Assembly: GCF_018130545.1 (NCBI RefSeq)
Contig: NZ_JAFCKF010000013.1
Location: 1-64,000 of the forward strand
Direction of reading: 5' to 3'
DNA from: Bradyrhizobium tropiciagri
Lineage (GTDB): Bacteria; Pseudomonadota; Alphaproteobacteria; Rhizobiales; Xanthobacteraceae
DNA length: 64,000 nucleotides
Shown here piece by piece: positions 1-8,132 of this stretch (positions within the stretch are counted from its first letter, which is position 1; each line of letters opens with the position of its first letter). The translations under genes and the position numbers were made by a program. Below the pieces are notes generated by a model. That model was not told the origin of the DNA. It saw only the letters and a program-made list of their open reading frames with translations, and made no database searches.

Positions 1-358
1 AGCAAGCCGCCGCTGGCGGTCACGCAGTGGCGGCAATCCAACGGGGAGAGTTGCGGGCGGCTCGGAGGGGATTCCGGCACGTGCTACTGAGACGGTCGAT
101 CGCTGCGAAGGACAACCGGTGGGAACTTTGCGAAGCCGGATTGTGACTCTGTCACCCTCGACCTCGTCCTCACGACGGATTCGTCTGCATCGCGCTCGGC
201 CCGCGCGATTACCGTATTCGCACGGAGCGGGTCGGCTGAAATGTCGCGAAATACCGAAACGCCTATAATTTAAGGGGTTTCGTGCATCTGATTTCAGAGC
301 GACCTGCCCGAAGAGGGTGCCAGCCGCTACGCCAGTAGGGTTAATAAACGATTACCAA
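1..358. other. Leading region without a recognised gene
   Basis: No convincing coding region is visible. The stretch contains a perfect TATAAT hexamer at 264-269 that lacks a good -35 at the right distance, and a small palindrome GCACGTGC at 77-84. It is probably the upstream regulatory region of the pilin operon plus the end of whatever lies left of the window. Confidence 0.4.
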
Positions 359-387
359 TCGACAGCTTTATCGCGACGCATTATAAG
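359..387 (+). promoter_or_regulatory. Sigma70-like promoter of the flp operon
   Basis: The -35 hexamer TCGACA (359-364) matches TTGACA at 5 of 6 positions. A 17-bp spacer separates it from the -10 hexamer TATAAG (382-387), also 5 of 6. Transcription would start near 394 and give a leader of about 68 nt before the first pilin ATG at 462. Spacing and position are ideal, but no start-site data exist. Confidence 0.6.
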
Positions 388-461
388 AAATTCCTAGTTG
401 GCCTTGGATTTTGCCCCGCCAACATATTTGCGTAAATTTCATGTAAAAGGGATATTTTCCT

Positions 462-677
462 ATGCTGAAGCTCTACATCCAGACCACCGAAGCCTTCAAG
501 CGCCTCCGCTCGGACACGGCCGGCGTCGTGTCGTTCGAATACGTGATCGTCGCCGCCTGCATCGTCGCCGCGGTGTCCGCTGCGTTCGGTACGACTGCCC
601 AGACCGGCATCGGCAAGGTTCTGAGCGACTCCATCACCACGATCAGCACCAAGGTCAGCACCGCGGTCGGCGCGTAA
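462..677 (+). CDS. flp: Flp/Fap-type pilin, copy 1
   Basis: This is a 71-aa pilin subunit of a Tad (tight adherence) pilus. A short basic leader ends at Gly21. It is followed by the Flp signature with Glu26-Tyr27, that is +5/+6 after the predicted cleavage site, and by a hydrophobic helix that anchors the subunit and packs in the fibre. The ATG is preceded by an AAAAGGGA ribosome-binding site. A second pilin follows at 758 and is identical at about 60 of 71 positions. The prepilin peptidase needed for maturation is encoded downstream, and the whole assembly machine follows. It is very likely the major pilin or one of two interchangeable major pilins. Confidence 0.93.
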   Translation: MLKLYIQTTEAFKRLRSDTAGVVSFEYVIVAACIVAAVSAAFGTTAQTGIGKVLSDSITTISTKVSTAVGA

Positions 678-757
678 CTCCGACGTTGAAAGCTGTTGGC
701 AGATTTCTCTGTCAACAGCCGTCAGCCGGATGTGTAAGCTTGAAGGAGGCATTAGCC

Positions 758-973
758 ATGTTGAAGTCCTACATCAAGGTCACCGAAGGGTTGAAGCGTC
801 TGCGCACGGACAAGGACGGCGTTGTGTCGTTCGAGTACGTGATCGTCGCCGCTTGTGTTGTCGCCGCCGTGTCTGCCGCATTCGGTACGACTGCCCAGAC
901 CGGCATCGGCAAGGTTCTGAGCGACTCGATTACCTCGATCAGCACTGCGGTCAGCACCGCAGTTGGCGCTTAA
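758..973 (+). CDS. flp: Flp/Fap-type pilin, copy 2
   Basis: This second 71-aa Flp pilin arose by tandem duplication of the gene 80 bp upstream. It keeps the Gly21 cleavage site, Glu26-Tyr27 and the same C-terminal half. Differences cluster in the leader and the first mature residues. The start is fixed by AAGGAGG at 743-749, eight bases before the ATG, a stronger ribosome-binding site than that of copy 1. A 47-nt stretch is identical in both copies (585-631 and 881-927), which suggests recent duplication or gene conversion. A longer in-frame extension reaching back to 398 exists but has no start signal. Confidence 0.93.
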   Translation: MLKSYIKVTEGLKRLRTDKDGVVSFEYVIVAACVVAAVSAAFGTTAQTGIGKVLSDSITSISTAVSTAVGA

Positions 974-995
974 GTCCAGAGGACGGCGCTCCGGA

Positions 996-1034
996 GGGGG
1001 GACACTATTTTGTGCCCCCCGCCTTCTCTGAGGC
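996..1034 (+). terminator. Hairpin pair between pilin and assembly genes
   Basis: Six Gs (996-1001) pair with six Cs (1015-1020), and CAC (1003-1005) pairs with GTG (1012-1014) around a TATTTT loop, with one bulged A. A second small stem GCCT/AGGC (1021-1024, 1031-1034) follows and covers part of the GAGG that would serve as the cpaA ribosome-binding site. There is no U-run, so it looks like an attenuator or a 3'-end stabilising structure rather than a full terminator. It would make pilin mRNA more abundant than assembly-gene mRNA. Confidence 0.5.
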
Positions 1035-1043
1035 ACATATTTT

Positions 1044-1550
1044 ATGAATTGGATTGCGTCCACGACCTCGTGTCTGGAAATCGCATTGTTGTTGTATGTC
1101 GCAACGATCGATATCGCGACACGGTTGATCCGAAACGAAATTTGTCTGGCGCTGGCGTTCCTCGGAATCGTCGGTCAATTGGCCAGTCCGATGCAGATCG
1201 GCCAGTCGCTGATCGTTGCCGTAATCCTGTTTCTGGTGCTCTTCGTGATCTATCAGCGGGGAGCGATCGGCGGCGGCGACGTCAAGTTGCTGGTTGCCCT
1301 GGCAATCGGTCTGCCGCTGGCCGGTGTGATCGAGCTGTTGACGGTGACCGCATTGGCCGGCGGCGTTCTGGCCGCGGTGCATTTGATCATGCGCCGCCTG
1401 CCAACTCCGCGGCTGGCGCCCGCCGGGTCGTCACTTGTGCGCCGGGTCTACGCGGTCGAGCGCTGGCGACATTTACGGCATGCGCCGCTGCCCTACGGGG
1501 TCGCGATCGCATGCGGCGGTATCTGGACTATTTTGAGCAAGGGATTTTGA
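1044..1550 (+). CDS. cpaA: Prepilin peptidase CpaA/TadV
   Basis: This inner-membrane aspartic peptidase (A24 family, 168 aa) cleaves the leaders of Flp pilin and of TadE/G pseudopilins. It is the short form without the methyltransferase domain, as usual in Tad loci. The two catalytic aspartates are visible: Asp23 in the first membrane-proximal segment and Asp79 in the GGGDVKLL motif. Several hydrophobic segments follow. It stands 70 bp after the second pilin, behind a strong hairpin, and 1 bp before cpaB. Confidence 0.92.
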   Translation: MNWIASTTSCLEIALLLYVATIDIATRLIRNEICLALAFLGIVGQLASPMQIGQSLIVAVILFLVLFVIYQRGAIGGGDVKLLVALAIGLPLAGVIELLTVTALAGGVLAAVHLIMRRLPTPRLAPAGSSLVRRVYAVERWRHLRHAPLPYGVAIACGGIWTILSKGF

Positions 1551-1551
1551 C

Positions 1552-2517
1552 ATGTCATCCGCATTGCGCGTCTCCATCATCATGGTGCTGTTGCTTGCAG
1601 CCACGGCACTCGGGATCATCGCCTTAGGCCTGAACCACCCGAAAGATCAGGCCGTTGCGCAAGCGGTCGCTGAAAAGCCGGCGCCGGCGCCCGCGGCTGT
1701 CGGCTACTTTGTCACGACACGTCCGCTCTCGAAGGGCACTTTGGCGCGGGATGAGGACTTCACGGTCCGCCAGGCGGCGCCGAGTCGTGTACCCGTCGGC
1801 GCGATCCTGGAAACGCCCGACACCAAGGCCGGACTTCCCGGCTCCCTGGTTCGCAAGTTTGTGGATGCCGGCAGCGCTATCACCCTGGACGACATCCTGC
1901 GTCCGAAGGATCGTGGCTTCCTCGCCAGCGTGCTGGCGCCGGATAGCCGCGCCATCAGCATCAAGGTCGACGAGGAGACCGGCGTCTCGGGTTTGATCAG
2001 GCCGGGCGACAATGTCGACGTGGTATTGACCCAGGTGTTCGAGAAGGCGGATCCCGTGAAGCGGGCCGTCAGCGAAACCGTGCTGTCCAACGTGCGGGTG
2101 ATCGCGATCGACCAGGAGATTGCGCAGGGCGGGCGCCCCATCACCAATGCTGTCCCGGGCAAGACCGCGCAAACCGTCTCGCTCGAGCTTAAGCCGGATC
2201 AGGTCAAGAAGGTCGCCGTCGCCAAGCAGTTGGGGACGCTCTCGCTCGTCGTCCGGGCTGCTGCCGAGCAGTGGGACAAGGCCGACACCGGTGTGACATC
2301 GAGCTGCGACGTGTCGCCCGAATTGGCGCGCCAGAGCGCGGTTGCCGGCCAGAGCACCACGGTGGCGATCTATTCCGGCAGCGGGGTCAAGCAATACTCG
2401 GTCAGGAAGCAGGATGCTGACGATGACGCCCGTGCGAACTGCGACGGGGCGTTCGGGGCTGAGCCGCAGACGACCGCAGCGGCCGGTGACGTCGGCAAGG
2501 GACCGGAGAAGCGTTGA
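1552..2517 (+). CDS. cpaB: Tad pilus assembly protein CpaB/RcpC
   Basis: This is a periplasmic pilus assembly factor of 321 aa. An N-terminal signal anchor (about residues 5-27) is followed by a low-complexity Ala/Pro linker and a SAF-type domain (about residues 50-120). The RcpC region follows, with the motif around VDEETGVSGLIRPGDNVDVV that is typical of the family. The C-terminal part is less conserved. The stop codon overlaps the cpaE ATG by one base, so the two are translationally coupled. CpaB proteins are thought to act at the outer-membrane channel with the secretin CpaC, which here is encoded 7.8 kb downstream. Confidence 0.9.
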   Translation: MSSALRVSIIMVLLLAATALGIIALGLNHPKDQAVAQAVAEKPAPAPAAVGYFVTTRPLSKGTLARDEDFTVRQAAPSRVPVGAILETPDTKAGLPGSLVRKFVDAGSAITLDDILRPKDRGFLASVLAPDSRAISIKVDEETGVSGLIRPGDNVDVVLTQVFEKADPVKRAVSETVLSNVRVIAIDQEIAQGGRPITNAVPGKTAQTVSLELKPDQVKKVAVAKQLGTLSLVVRAAAEQWDKADTGVTSSCDVSPELARQSAVAGQSTTVAIYSGSGVKQYSVRKQDADDDARANCDGAFGAEPQTTAAAGDVGKGPEKR

Positions 2518-3725
2518 TGAGCATGAACATGGCAGTGGTTGACCAACCCGAAGAGACGACGTCCGTTGTCGCGCGTAACCGCATTGTCTGCTTCGTCAAC
2601 GACGAGCTGAGTGCTGCGGCCCTTCGCAAGGGTCTCGAGGGCAGCAATCTGGTGATCCGGCGCGGCACCATCCGTCATGCGACACGGATGCTCGAGACCG
2701 ACACGGATTTGACCGCGCTGGTCACCGACATCAGCGGAATCGACGATCCATTCACGGAGCTGGAGCGTCTGGCGAGCGTCTGCCCGCCCGATGTGCGGGT
2801 GTGCCTGATCGGCGATAACCGCGAGATCACCTTCTATCGCGAACTGATGGAGATCGGCCTTACCGAGTACCTGCCGACGCCGATCACCCGGGACATGGTG
2901 CTTGATCAGCTCCGCCCGAAGCTGCTCGGTGACAGCGCGATCGCCCACAGCGATCGCGATCGCGGCGGACATGTGGTCTCGATCTGTGGTGCACAGGGCG
3001 GCGCCGGCGCGACGAGCGTCGCGATCAACCTCGCGCTGCATCTGGCCGAGACCACCAAGGCCAAGGTGGCGCTGCTCGACCTGCATCTGCAGAATGGCGA
3101 AACCGCGGTGATGCTGGGTGTCCGTCCGGGACCCGGTCTTCGCATTGCGCTTGAAAATCCGATGCGGGCCGACACGCTGTTTCTCGAGCGGGCGGCAATC
3201 GAGGTGACCGATCGGGTTTGCCTGATCGCCGGCGACGAGGATCTCGATGCCAAGCTCGACATCACCGAAGCCGGTGTCCGGCACGTGATCGGCCTGCTTC
3301 GCCAGCGCTTCAATTACGTTGTTGTCGACGTGCCGGTGCCGTTCCCGGCATCGATCTATCCGGTCATCCAGATGTCCCGCCATGTGCTGGTCCTGCTGGA
3401 GGCTGAGGTGACCGGCCTGCGCAATGCCCATGCGCTGCGCAACGCCGTCACCAACATCGCCGGCAAGGACCGCGTCTTCACCTTGCTCAACCGTGCCGGC
3501 CGGCCTGGTGGCCTGCCCAGGGCGACGATCGTCAAGGCGCTTGGCGCCGAGCCCGACATGGTGATCCCGGATCTCGGCAAGGGAATGACCCAAGCCGTCA
3601 ACCTCGGCGTTCCCGCGCTCAAGCACGTATCCGCGTTGCGGCGTCACCTGGCTCCGATCGTACGGGAGATCACCGGCGTCGGCGCCCACAAGAAGGCCGG
3701 GTGGAAGAGGTGGCTTGGGCTATGA
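2517..3725 (+). CDS. cpaE: Pilus localisation ATPase-like protein CpaE/TadZ
   Basis: This 402-aa protein has an N-terminal receiver-like domain (about residues 20-140) and a C-terminal ParA/MinD-like domain. The Walker A region at residues 158-167 reads GAQGGAGATS, so both lysines of the ParA signature are replaced (by Gln160 and Ala165). Atypical P-loops are known for TadZ/CpaE, which act as polar localisation factors rather than strong ATPases. The ATG at 2517 was preferred over the TTG three bases upstream because it overlaps the cpaB stop. The cpaF start overlaps its stop codon as ATGA. Confidence 0.92.
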   Translation: MSMNMAVVDQPEETTSVVARNRIVCFVNDELSAAALRKGLEGSNLVIRRGTIRHATRMLETDTDLTALVTDISGIDDPFTELERLASVCPPDVRVCLIGDNREITFYRELMEIGLTEYLPTPITRDMVLDQLRPKLLGDSAIAHSDRDRGGHVVSICGAQGGAGATSVAINLALHLAETTKAKVALLDLHLQNGETAVMLGVRPGPGLRIALENPMRADTLFLERAAIEVTDRVCLIAGDEDLDAKLDITEAGVRHVIGLLRQRFNYVVVDVPVPFPASIYPVIQMSRHVLVLLEAEVTGLRNAHALRNAVTNIAGKDRVFTLLNRAGRPGGLPRATIVKALGAEPDMVIPDLGKGMTQAVNLGVPALKHVSALRRHLAPIVREITGVGAHKKAGWKRWLGL

Positions 3726-5164
3726 AAAAGTTCGGCAGGCGTGCAGACGAAATGCCAATGCGGCTGCCCGCAGCCGTGCCGGATGCGCCGGTTGCAGCGC
3801 CGACCGTGCGGCCGGTCCCGCCGCCCTTGCCGCCGGTGGAAACCAGCGTGGCGTCATCGGCGCCGAGCCTGTTCGCACCACCGCCGAGGCATGAACAGCC
3901 GTCGCACCATCCGGTGATGTCGGCGTCGCTGCGCGAGCGGGTCATCGAACAGATCGAGCCGTCGGTCGCCACGACCGTTTCCCGCGACGTACTGCGGCGG
4001 CAGATCGAGGAGATCATCCACGGCATCGCCAACCAGGAGCGGCTGGAACTGTCGGGCCGCGAGCAGCTCTTCCTGGCGGAAGAAATCGCCGATGACATGA
4101 CCGGCTACGGCCCGCTTCGTCCGCTGCTGCTCGACGAGACGATCAACGACATCATGATCAACGGGCCGAGCAACGTTTATGTCGAGCGGGCCGGAAAGCT
4201 AGAGCGGGTCGCCGTCCGCTTCCGCGACAACGACCATATCGCTTCCGTCGCCCAGAAGATCGCCTCACAGGTTGGCCGCCGCGTCGACGAATCCAGCCCG
4301 ATGGTCGACTGCCGTCTGCCTGACGGCAGCCGCGTCAACATCATCCTGCCGCCGCTGGCAATCCACAGTCCCTGTATCTCGATCCGAAAGTTTCCGAGCC
4401 GGCGCTACAATATCGCCGGGATGATCGAAAACGGAACGATGAACACAGCCATCGGGCAGTTGCTGGAGATCGCTTCCCGCTGCCGGCTCAACGTTCTGGT
4501 CTCCGGCGGCACCGGTTCGGGCAAGACCACGCTCCTGAACGCCCTCAGCCAGTTCATCGATCACAGCGAGCGCATCGTCACGATCGAGGATGCTGCGGAA
4601 TTGCAGCTCCAGCAGCCGCATGTGATCAGCCTCGAGACGCGGCCTCCGAGCCTCGAAGGCACGGGACAGGTGAATCAACGCGATTTGCTGTGGAACGCGC
4701 TGCGTATGCGGCCGGACCGCATCGTCGTGGGCGAAGTGCGCGGCGCCGAGGCATTCGACATGCTGCAGGCGATGAACACCGGCCATGACGGATCGATCTC
4801 CACCGTGCACGCCAACAGCGCGCGCGATGCGCTGACCCGCGTGGAAAACATGGTGCAGATGGGGCAGGTCAATCTGCCGTCGCGCGCCATTCGCTCCCAG
4901 ATTGTCGCGGCCCTCGATCTCATCGTGCAGGTCGAACGCATGCGGGACGGCCAACGCCGCATCGTGCAGATCAGCGAGGTGATCGGCCTCGAAGGCGAAG
5001 TGATCACCACCAACGACATTGCGCTCTTCGAGTACAAGGACGAGGACGTTCACGGGCGGATCTCGGGCACCTACCGGTCCACAAATGCGGTGCCGAAATT
5101 CAAGAGCCGCCTCGTCTACTACGGACTCGACCGGGCCTGGGCCGATGCGATGAGGCAGATCTGA
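3722..5164 (+). CDS. cpaF: Pilus assembly ATPase CpaF/TadA
   Basis: This cytoplasmic secretion ATPase of the type II/IV family powers pilus polymerisation (480 aa). A Pro/Ala-rich N-terminal stretch of about 70 residues precedes the conserved N-terminal domain. The catalytic domain has Walker A GGTGSGKT at residues 262-269, an Asp/Glu box (VTIEDAAEL) and a Walker B region ([11 protein letters not shown]). The start at 3722 was chosen over a GTG at 3701 because its ATGA overlaps the cpaE stop and AAGAGG lies 12 bases upstream. It is followed immediately by tadB. Confidence 0.95.
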   Translation: MKKFGRRADEMPMRLPAAVPDAPVAAPTVRPVPPPLPPVETSVASSAPSLFAPPPRHEQPSHHPVMSASLRERVIEQIEPSVATTVSRDVLRRQIEEIIHGIANQERLELSGREQLFLAEEIADDMTGYGPLRPLLLDETINDIMINGPSNVYVERAGKLERVAVRFRDNDHIASVAQKIASQVGRRVDESSPMVDCRLPDGSRVNIILPPLAIHSPCISIRKFPSRRYNIAGMIENGTMNTAIGQLLEIASRCRLNVLVSGGTGSGKTTLLNALSQFIDHSERIVTIEDAAELQLQQPHVISLETRPPSLEGTGQVNQRDLLWNALRMRPDRIVVGEVRGAEAFDMLQAMNTGHDGSISTVHANSARDALTRVENMVQMGQVNLPSRAIRSQIVAALDLIVQVERMRDGQRRIVQISEVIGLEGEVITTNDIALFEYKDEDVHGRISGTYRSTNAVPKFKSRLVYYGLDRAWADAMRQI

Positions 5165-6090
5165 TGTCGACGGCCCTGATCATCGTGCTGGCGCTGCTGC
5201 TGTGTGCGACGCTCAACACATTGTGGCTCGATTCGCGGCAGAGGCGGATGGACCGCCAACTCGAGATCGCGCTGCCGACGGCTGAAGCGGCGGCCCTGGT
5301 GTCGATCCGCCGTGCCGCCAAGACGTCGCGTTGGCGGACGCTCAATCGCTTGGCCAACTACCACCCGGAGATGGTGTACACGGTACGCCCGATCTATGTG
5401 CTGCTTGCGGGGGCTCTGGCTGCGGTTGGCGTCATCTACGTCAATGGATTTCTGCAATTTCCCGGGTTCTATGCCGGCATCGCGGCGGCGGTCGTTGCCG
5501 TCCTGTTCGTGCGTGGTCTGTTCGGATGGCAGCAACGGAAATTCGCAACTCAGCTTTTCCAGCAGCTTCCCGATGCGGTTCAGCTGGTGACCAGCACCGT
5601 CCGGTCGGGATTGCCGGTTCACGAGGCGTTTCGCACCATCGCCCGCGAGATGCCGCAACCGACATCCGGACAGTTTGCCATCGCCTGTAGCGAACTGAAT
5701 CTGGGACGCTCGCCCGAGGAGGCCGTGGAAGAAATCTATCAGCGAACTCTGGTGCCGGAATATGCGATGTTTGCGGTCACGCTTGCGGTGCAATTGAAGA
5801 CCGGCGGCAGCCTGGCGGAAACGCTGCAAACGCTGGGCGAAACGGTCAGTCAGCGGGTTGCGCTGGCCGCCCGTGCCCGCGCATTGGCGGGCGAGGTGAT
5901 CTTTTCGTCACGCGCGCTCACTTTCGCGCCGGTGGTGATCGGCGGGCTGCTCTACTGGATCAATCCGCATTCGGTCGATCTGCTGTTGACCGATCCACAA
6001 GGCAACGTGCTGCTCGCTTATGCGGCGTGCTCGGTGCTGCTGGGCCATTTCGTGATCCGCTGGATGGTAAGAAGGGAAACCACGCTATGA
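5164..6090 (+). CDS. tadB: Tad inner-membrane platform protein TadB
   Basis: This 308-aa inner-membrane protein carries a T2SS-F domain and is one half of the TadB/TadC platform on which CpaF acts. One hydrophobic segment lies at the N-terminus and a pair near residues 75-120. A cytoplasmic T2SSF domain follows (containing VTSTVRSGLPVHEAF and LAVQLKTGGSLAETLQTL), with two C-terminal membrane segments. The ATG shares one base with the cpaF stop codon, and the stop overlaps the tadC start, so this part is tightly coupled. Confidence 0.93.
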   Translation: MSTALIIVLALLLCATLNTLWLDSRQRRMDRQLEIALPTAEAAALVSIRRAAKTSRWRTLNRLANYHPEMVYTVRPIYVLLAGALAAVGVIYVNGFLQFPGFYAGIAAAVVAVLFVRGLFGWQQRKFATQLFQQLPDAVQLVTSTVRSGLPVHEAFRTIAREMPQPTSGQFAIACSELNLGRSPEEAVEEIYQRTLVPEYAMFAVTLAVQLKTGGSLAETLQTLGETVSQRVALAARARALAGEVIFSSRALTFAPVVIGGLLYWINPHSVDLLLTDPQGNVLLAYAACSVLLGHFVIRWMVRRETTL

Positions 6091-6995
6091 CGGGTATTCT
6101 CGGTCTTGCCACCCTTGCTGTCGCGCTCGCGGCGGCGACCTGCCTCTTGATCATCCGCGAGATCCATATCCGCGCTCTGGACACCCGTGTCTCGAACGCC
6201 GTGCTCGGCATTCCCGACCGATCGAGCTCGTCGAAGGACCTGATCGGCTGGCTGTCGTCGGTCGGCTCGCGCTACCGGCGCTTCTACGCCCAGGAGAACC
6301 TCGACCAGTTGCGAATGGTGCTGCAGGCGGCAGGCTTCAATCACTATCGCACGCTGCCGATCTGGATCGGCTTTAAGACGGTCAGCTCGTTTGCATTCCC
6401 GATCGCGGCGTTTTCTATCGCACAGCTTCTCGGAAGCTCGCTCACCGACGTGATGATCATCACGCTGCTCGGCCTGGCATTCGGGATCATGATCCCGCGC
6501 CTGATTCTTATGGTGCTGAAGCGACGCTTCGATGCCGCCATCCGGCTCGGCACGCCCGATACCATCGACCTGCTGGTGGTGTGCAGCGAGGCGGGCATGG
6601 GTCTGGAGAGCGCGATCGAGCGCGTGGCGGAGGAGATGCGGGAGACCAATCCCGCCGTCAATCAAGTTCTGCGCAATCTGCTTGACGATCTGCGGATCCT
6701 GCCGAACCGCGCCGATGCATTCGACAAGCTTGCCGCCACGTCGGACGGCCTGCGCCGCTTCGGCACCATGGTCAGCCAGAGCTTGCAATATGGCACGCCG
6801 CTCAGTCAGGCGCTGCGCAGCATCGCGGTCGATTTGCGCCGCGAGCGCATCACCAAGCTCGAAGAGCGCGCGCACAAACTGGGCGCCAAGCTCACCGTTC
6901 CGATGGTGCTGTTCCTGCTTCCCGCGATGTTCGTCATTCTCGGCGGTAGCTCGTTCCTGCATCTGATCCGTACATTCGCCAGCATCGGTAAGTAA
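6087..6995 (+). CDS. tadC: Tad inner-membrane platform protein TadC
   Basis: This 302-aa T2SS-F-domain protein is the partner of TadB. Membrane segments lie at the N-terminus, near residues 95-150, and at the C-terminus. The central soluble domain contains LLVVCSEAGMGLESAIERV and MVSQSLQYGTPLSQALRSI, typical TadC elements. The ATG at 6087 gives an ATGA overlap with tadB and was preferred over the upstream in-frame ATG at 6027, which lies inside tadB. Confidence 0.93.
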   Translation: MTGILGLATLAVALAAATCLLIIREIHIRALDTRVSNAVLGIPDRSSSSKDLIGWLSSVGSRYRRFYAQENLDQLRMVLQAAGFNHYRTLPIWIGFKTVSSFAFPIAAFSIAQLLGSSLTDVMIITLLGLAFGIMIPRLILMVLKRRFDAAIRLGTPDTIDLLVVCSEAGMGLESAIERVAEEMRETNPAVNQVLRNLLDDLRILPNRADAFDKLAATSDGLRRFGTMVSQSLQYGTPLSQALRSIAVDLRRERITKLEERAHKLGAKLTVPMVLFLLPAMFVILGGSSFLHLIRTFASIGK

Positions 6996-6998
6996 GCC

Positions 6999-7652
6999 AT
7001 GAGTGCAACTGCAATGACCGTGCCGACAAACCTGGCTTACGATCGGATCACCCGGGTCCTCGGCGGCGCCTGGTTCCTGCTGCTGGGGCTGACCGTGGCA
7101 ATCGCGCTCGGGACATCGTCCGGCGAGTCGTGGCCATCGCTAGTGTCGAACTTCTGCACTGCGCTGTTCTACCTGATGCTCTCGCTGCTGCTCCTGATCC
7201 GTGGGCCGGCCAAGGCGCAGGCCGAAGGCCTGCTGCCGCGGATCGCTGCCTTCGTCGGCACCTACTGGCCATGGACGATCACGTTTTTTACCAAGACCGA
7301 AGGCGCGCTGCCGAACCTGATCTCGACGGTTTGCGTGTTGACCGGCCTGATCATGATGCTCGTCACCATCCGTCATCTGGGGCGGTCATTCAGCCTGGTG
7401 CCGCAGGCGCGTTCGGTGGTGCAAACCGGCCCCTATCGGTGGATCAAGCATCCGCTCTATCTGTCGGAAGAGATCGTGTTCCTGGGCGTCGTGTTGCAGC
7501 ATCTGAGCTGGTTGACGGTCGCGCTGCTGGTCCTGCACATCGGCATCCAGGTCTGGCGAATTCATTACGAAGAGGACGTGCTTCGGCGCACGCTTCCTGA
7601 ATATTCCAGCTATGAGACATCGCGCTGGAGATTGGTCCCCTATGTCTGGTGA
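6999..7652 (+). CDS. Isoprenylcysteine carboxyl methyltransferase/phospholipid methyltransferase-family protein
   Basis: This 217-aa multi-pass membrane protein has the C-terminal ICMT/PEMT signature: LVTIRHLGRSFS, VVQTGPYRWIKHPLYLSEE, and a late cluster of acidic residues before the last helix. Family members use S-adenosylmethionine to methylate prenyl-cysteine, phospholipid or small thiol substrates in the membrane. It sits 3 bp after tadC and 6 bp before tadE, inside the pilus operon, which is not a standard Tad component position. The substrate is unknown. It could modify a lipid or a pilus-associated protein, or simply be carried along. Confidence 0.82.
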   Translation: MSATAMTVPTNLAYDRITRVLGGAWFLLLGLTVAIALGTSSGESWPSLVSNFCTALFYLMLSLLLLIRGPAKAQAEGLLPRIAAFVGTYWPWTITFFTKTEGALPNLISTVCVLTGLIMMLVTIRHLGRSFSLVPQARSVVQTGPYRWIKHPLYLSEEIVFLGVVLQHLSWLTVALLVLHIGIQVWRIHYEEDVLRRTLPEYSSYETSRWRLVPYVW

Positions 7653-7658
7653 GTGGCC

Positions 7659-8132
7659 ATGCTTTGGCGGAAGAGCCGTGTGAGCGGCAAGCATTCCCTG
7701 ATCGGAGATCAACGCGGCGCCGTCGCGTTGGAGATGCTGTTCGTCTTCAGCTTCTTGTTCTTGGTTATTCTGCTGCCGCTTGCCGACCTTGCGTTGGCCG
7801 GCTTCCAATACATCCAGGCGTCCGCGGCGCTGCGCGGGTTCGGGCAATTGATCCAGTATTCGCCGCCGGGTGACGTCACGAGCGCGTCCAGTTGGGCGTC
7901 AACCCAGCTCGCCAAGGCAGATCCCCGTTATCCGATCCCCAGCATCAAGCTGGTTTGCGGCGACAGCAACGCTGTTTGCGATTCGACCAACTCTAGTCCG
8001 TCCGCGCCGAAATATTACGTGTATTCAACAACGATCACGTTCGCGCCGATGGTGATGAGGTCGGCGCTGTGCACCAGCGGCAATGCCAATCCCTGTTCGT
8101 ACACGCTGTCTTACTCGGAGCGGTTTCAATGA
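7659..8132 (+). CDS. tadE: TadE-like pseudopilin
   Basis: This minor pilin-like protein (157 aa) has a prepilin-type leader. After Gly in DQRGAVALE, Glu occupies position +5, followed by a long hydrophobic helix and a periplasmic domain with several cysteines. It is presumably processed by CpaA. The ATG at 7659 is used here, and a GTG at 7653 in the same frame is an alternative. Its stop overlaps the start of the next gene as ATGA. Confidence 0.88.
   Translation: MLWRKSRVSGKHSLIGDQRGAVALEMLFVFSFLFLVILLPLADLALAGFQYIQASAALRGFGQLIQYSPPGDVTSASSWASTQLAKADPRYPIPSIKLVCGDSNAVCDSTNSSPSAPKYYVYSTTITFAPMVMRSALCTSGNANPCSYTLSYSERFQ

Noticed and set aside
77-84. GCACGTGC palindrome and TATAAT at 264
   Set aside because: The palindrome is short and of a common GC-rich type. 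The hexamer lacks a -35 at the right spacing, and a better promoter exists at 359-387.
398-757. In-frame extension upstream of the second pilin
   Set aside because: The frame reads through the first pilin gene in another phase, has no ribosome-binding site, and the real start at 758 has AAGGAGG and a complete pilin leader.
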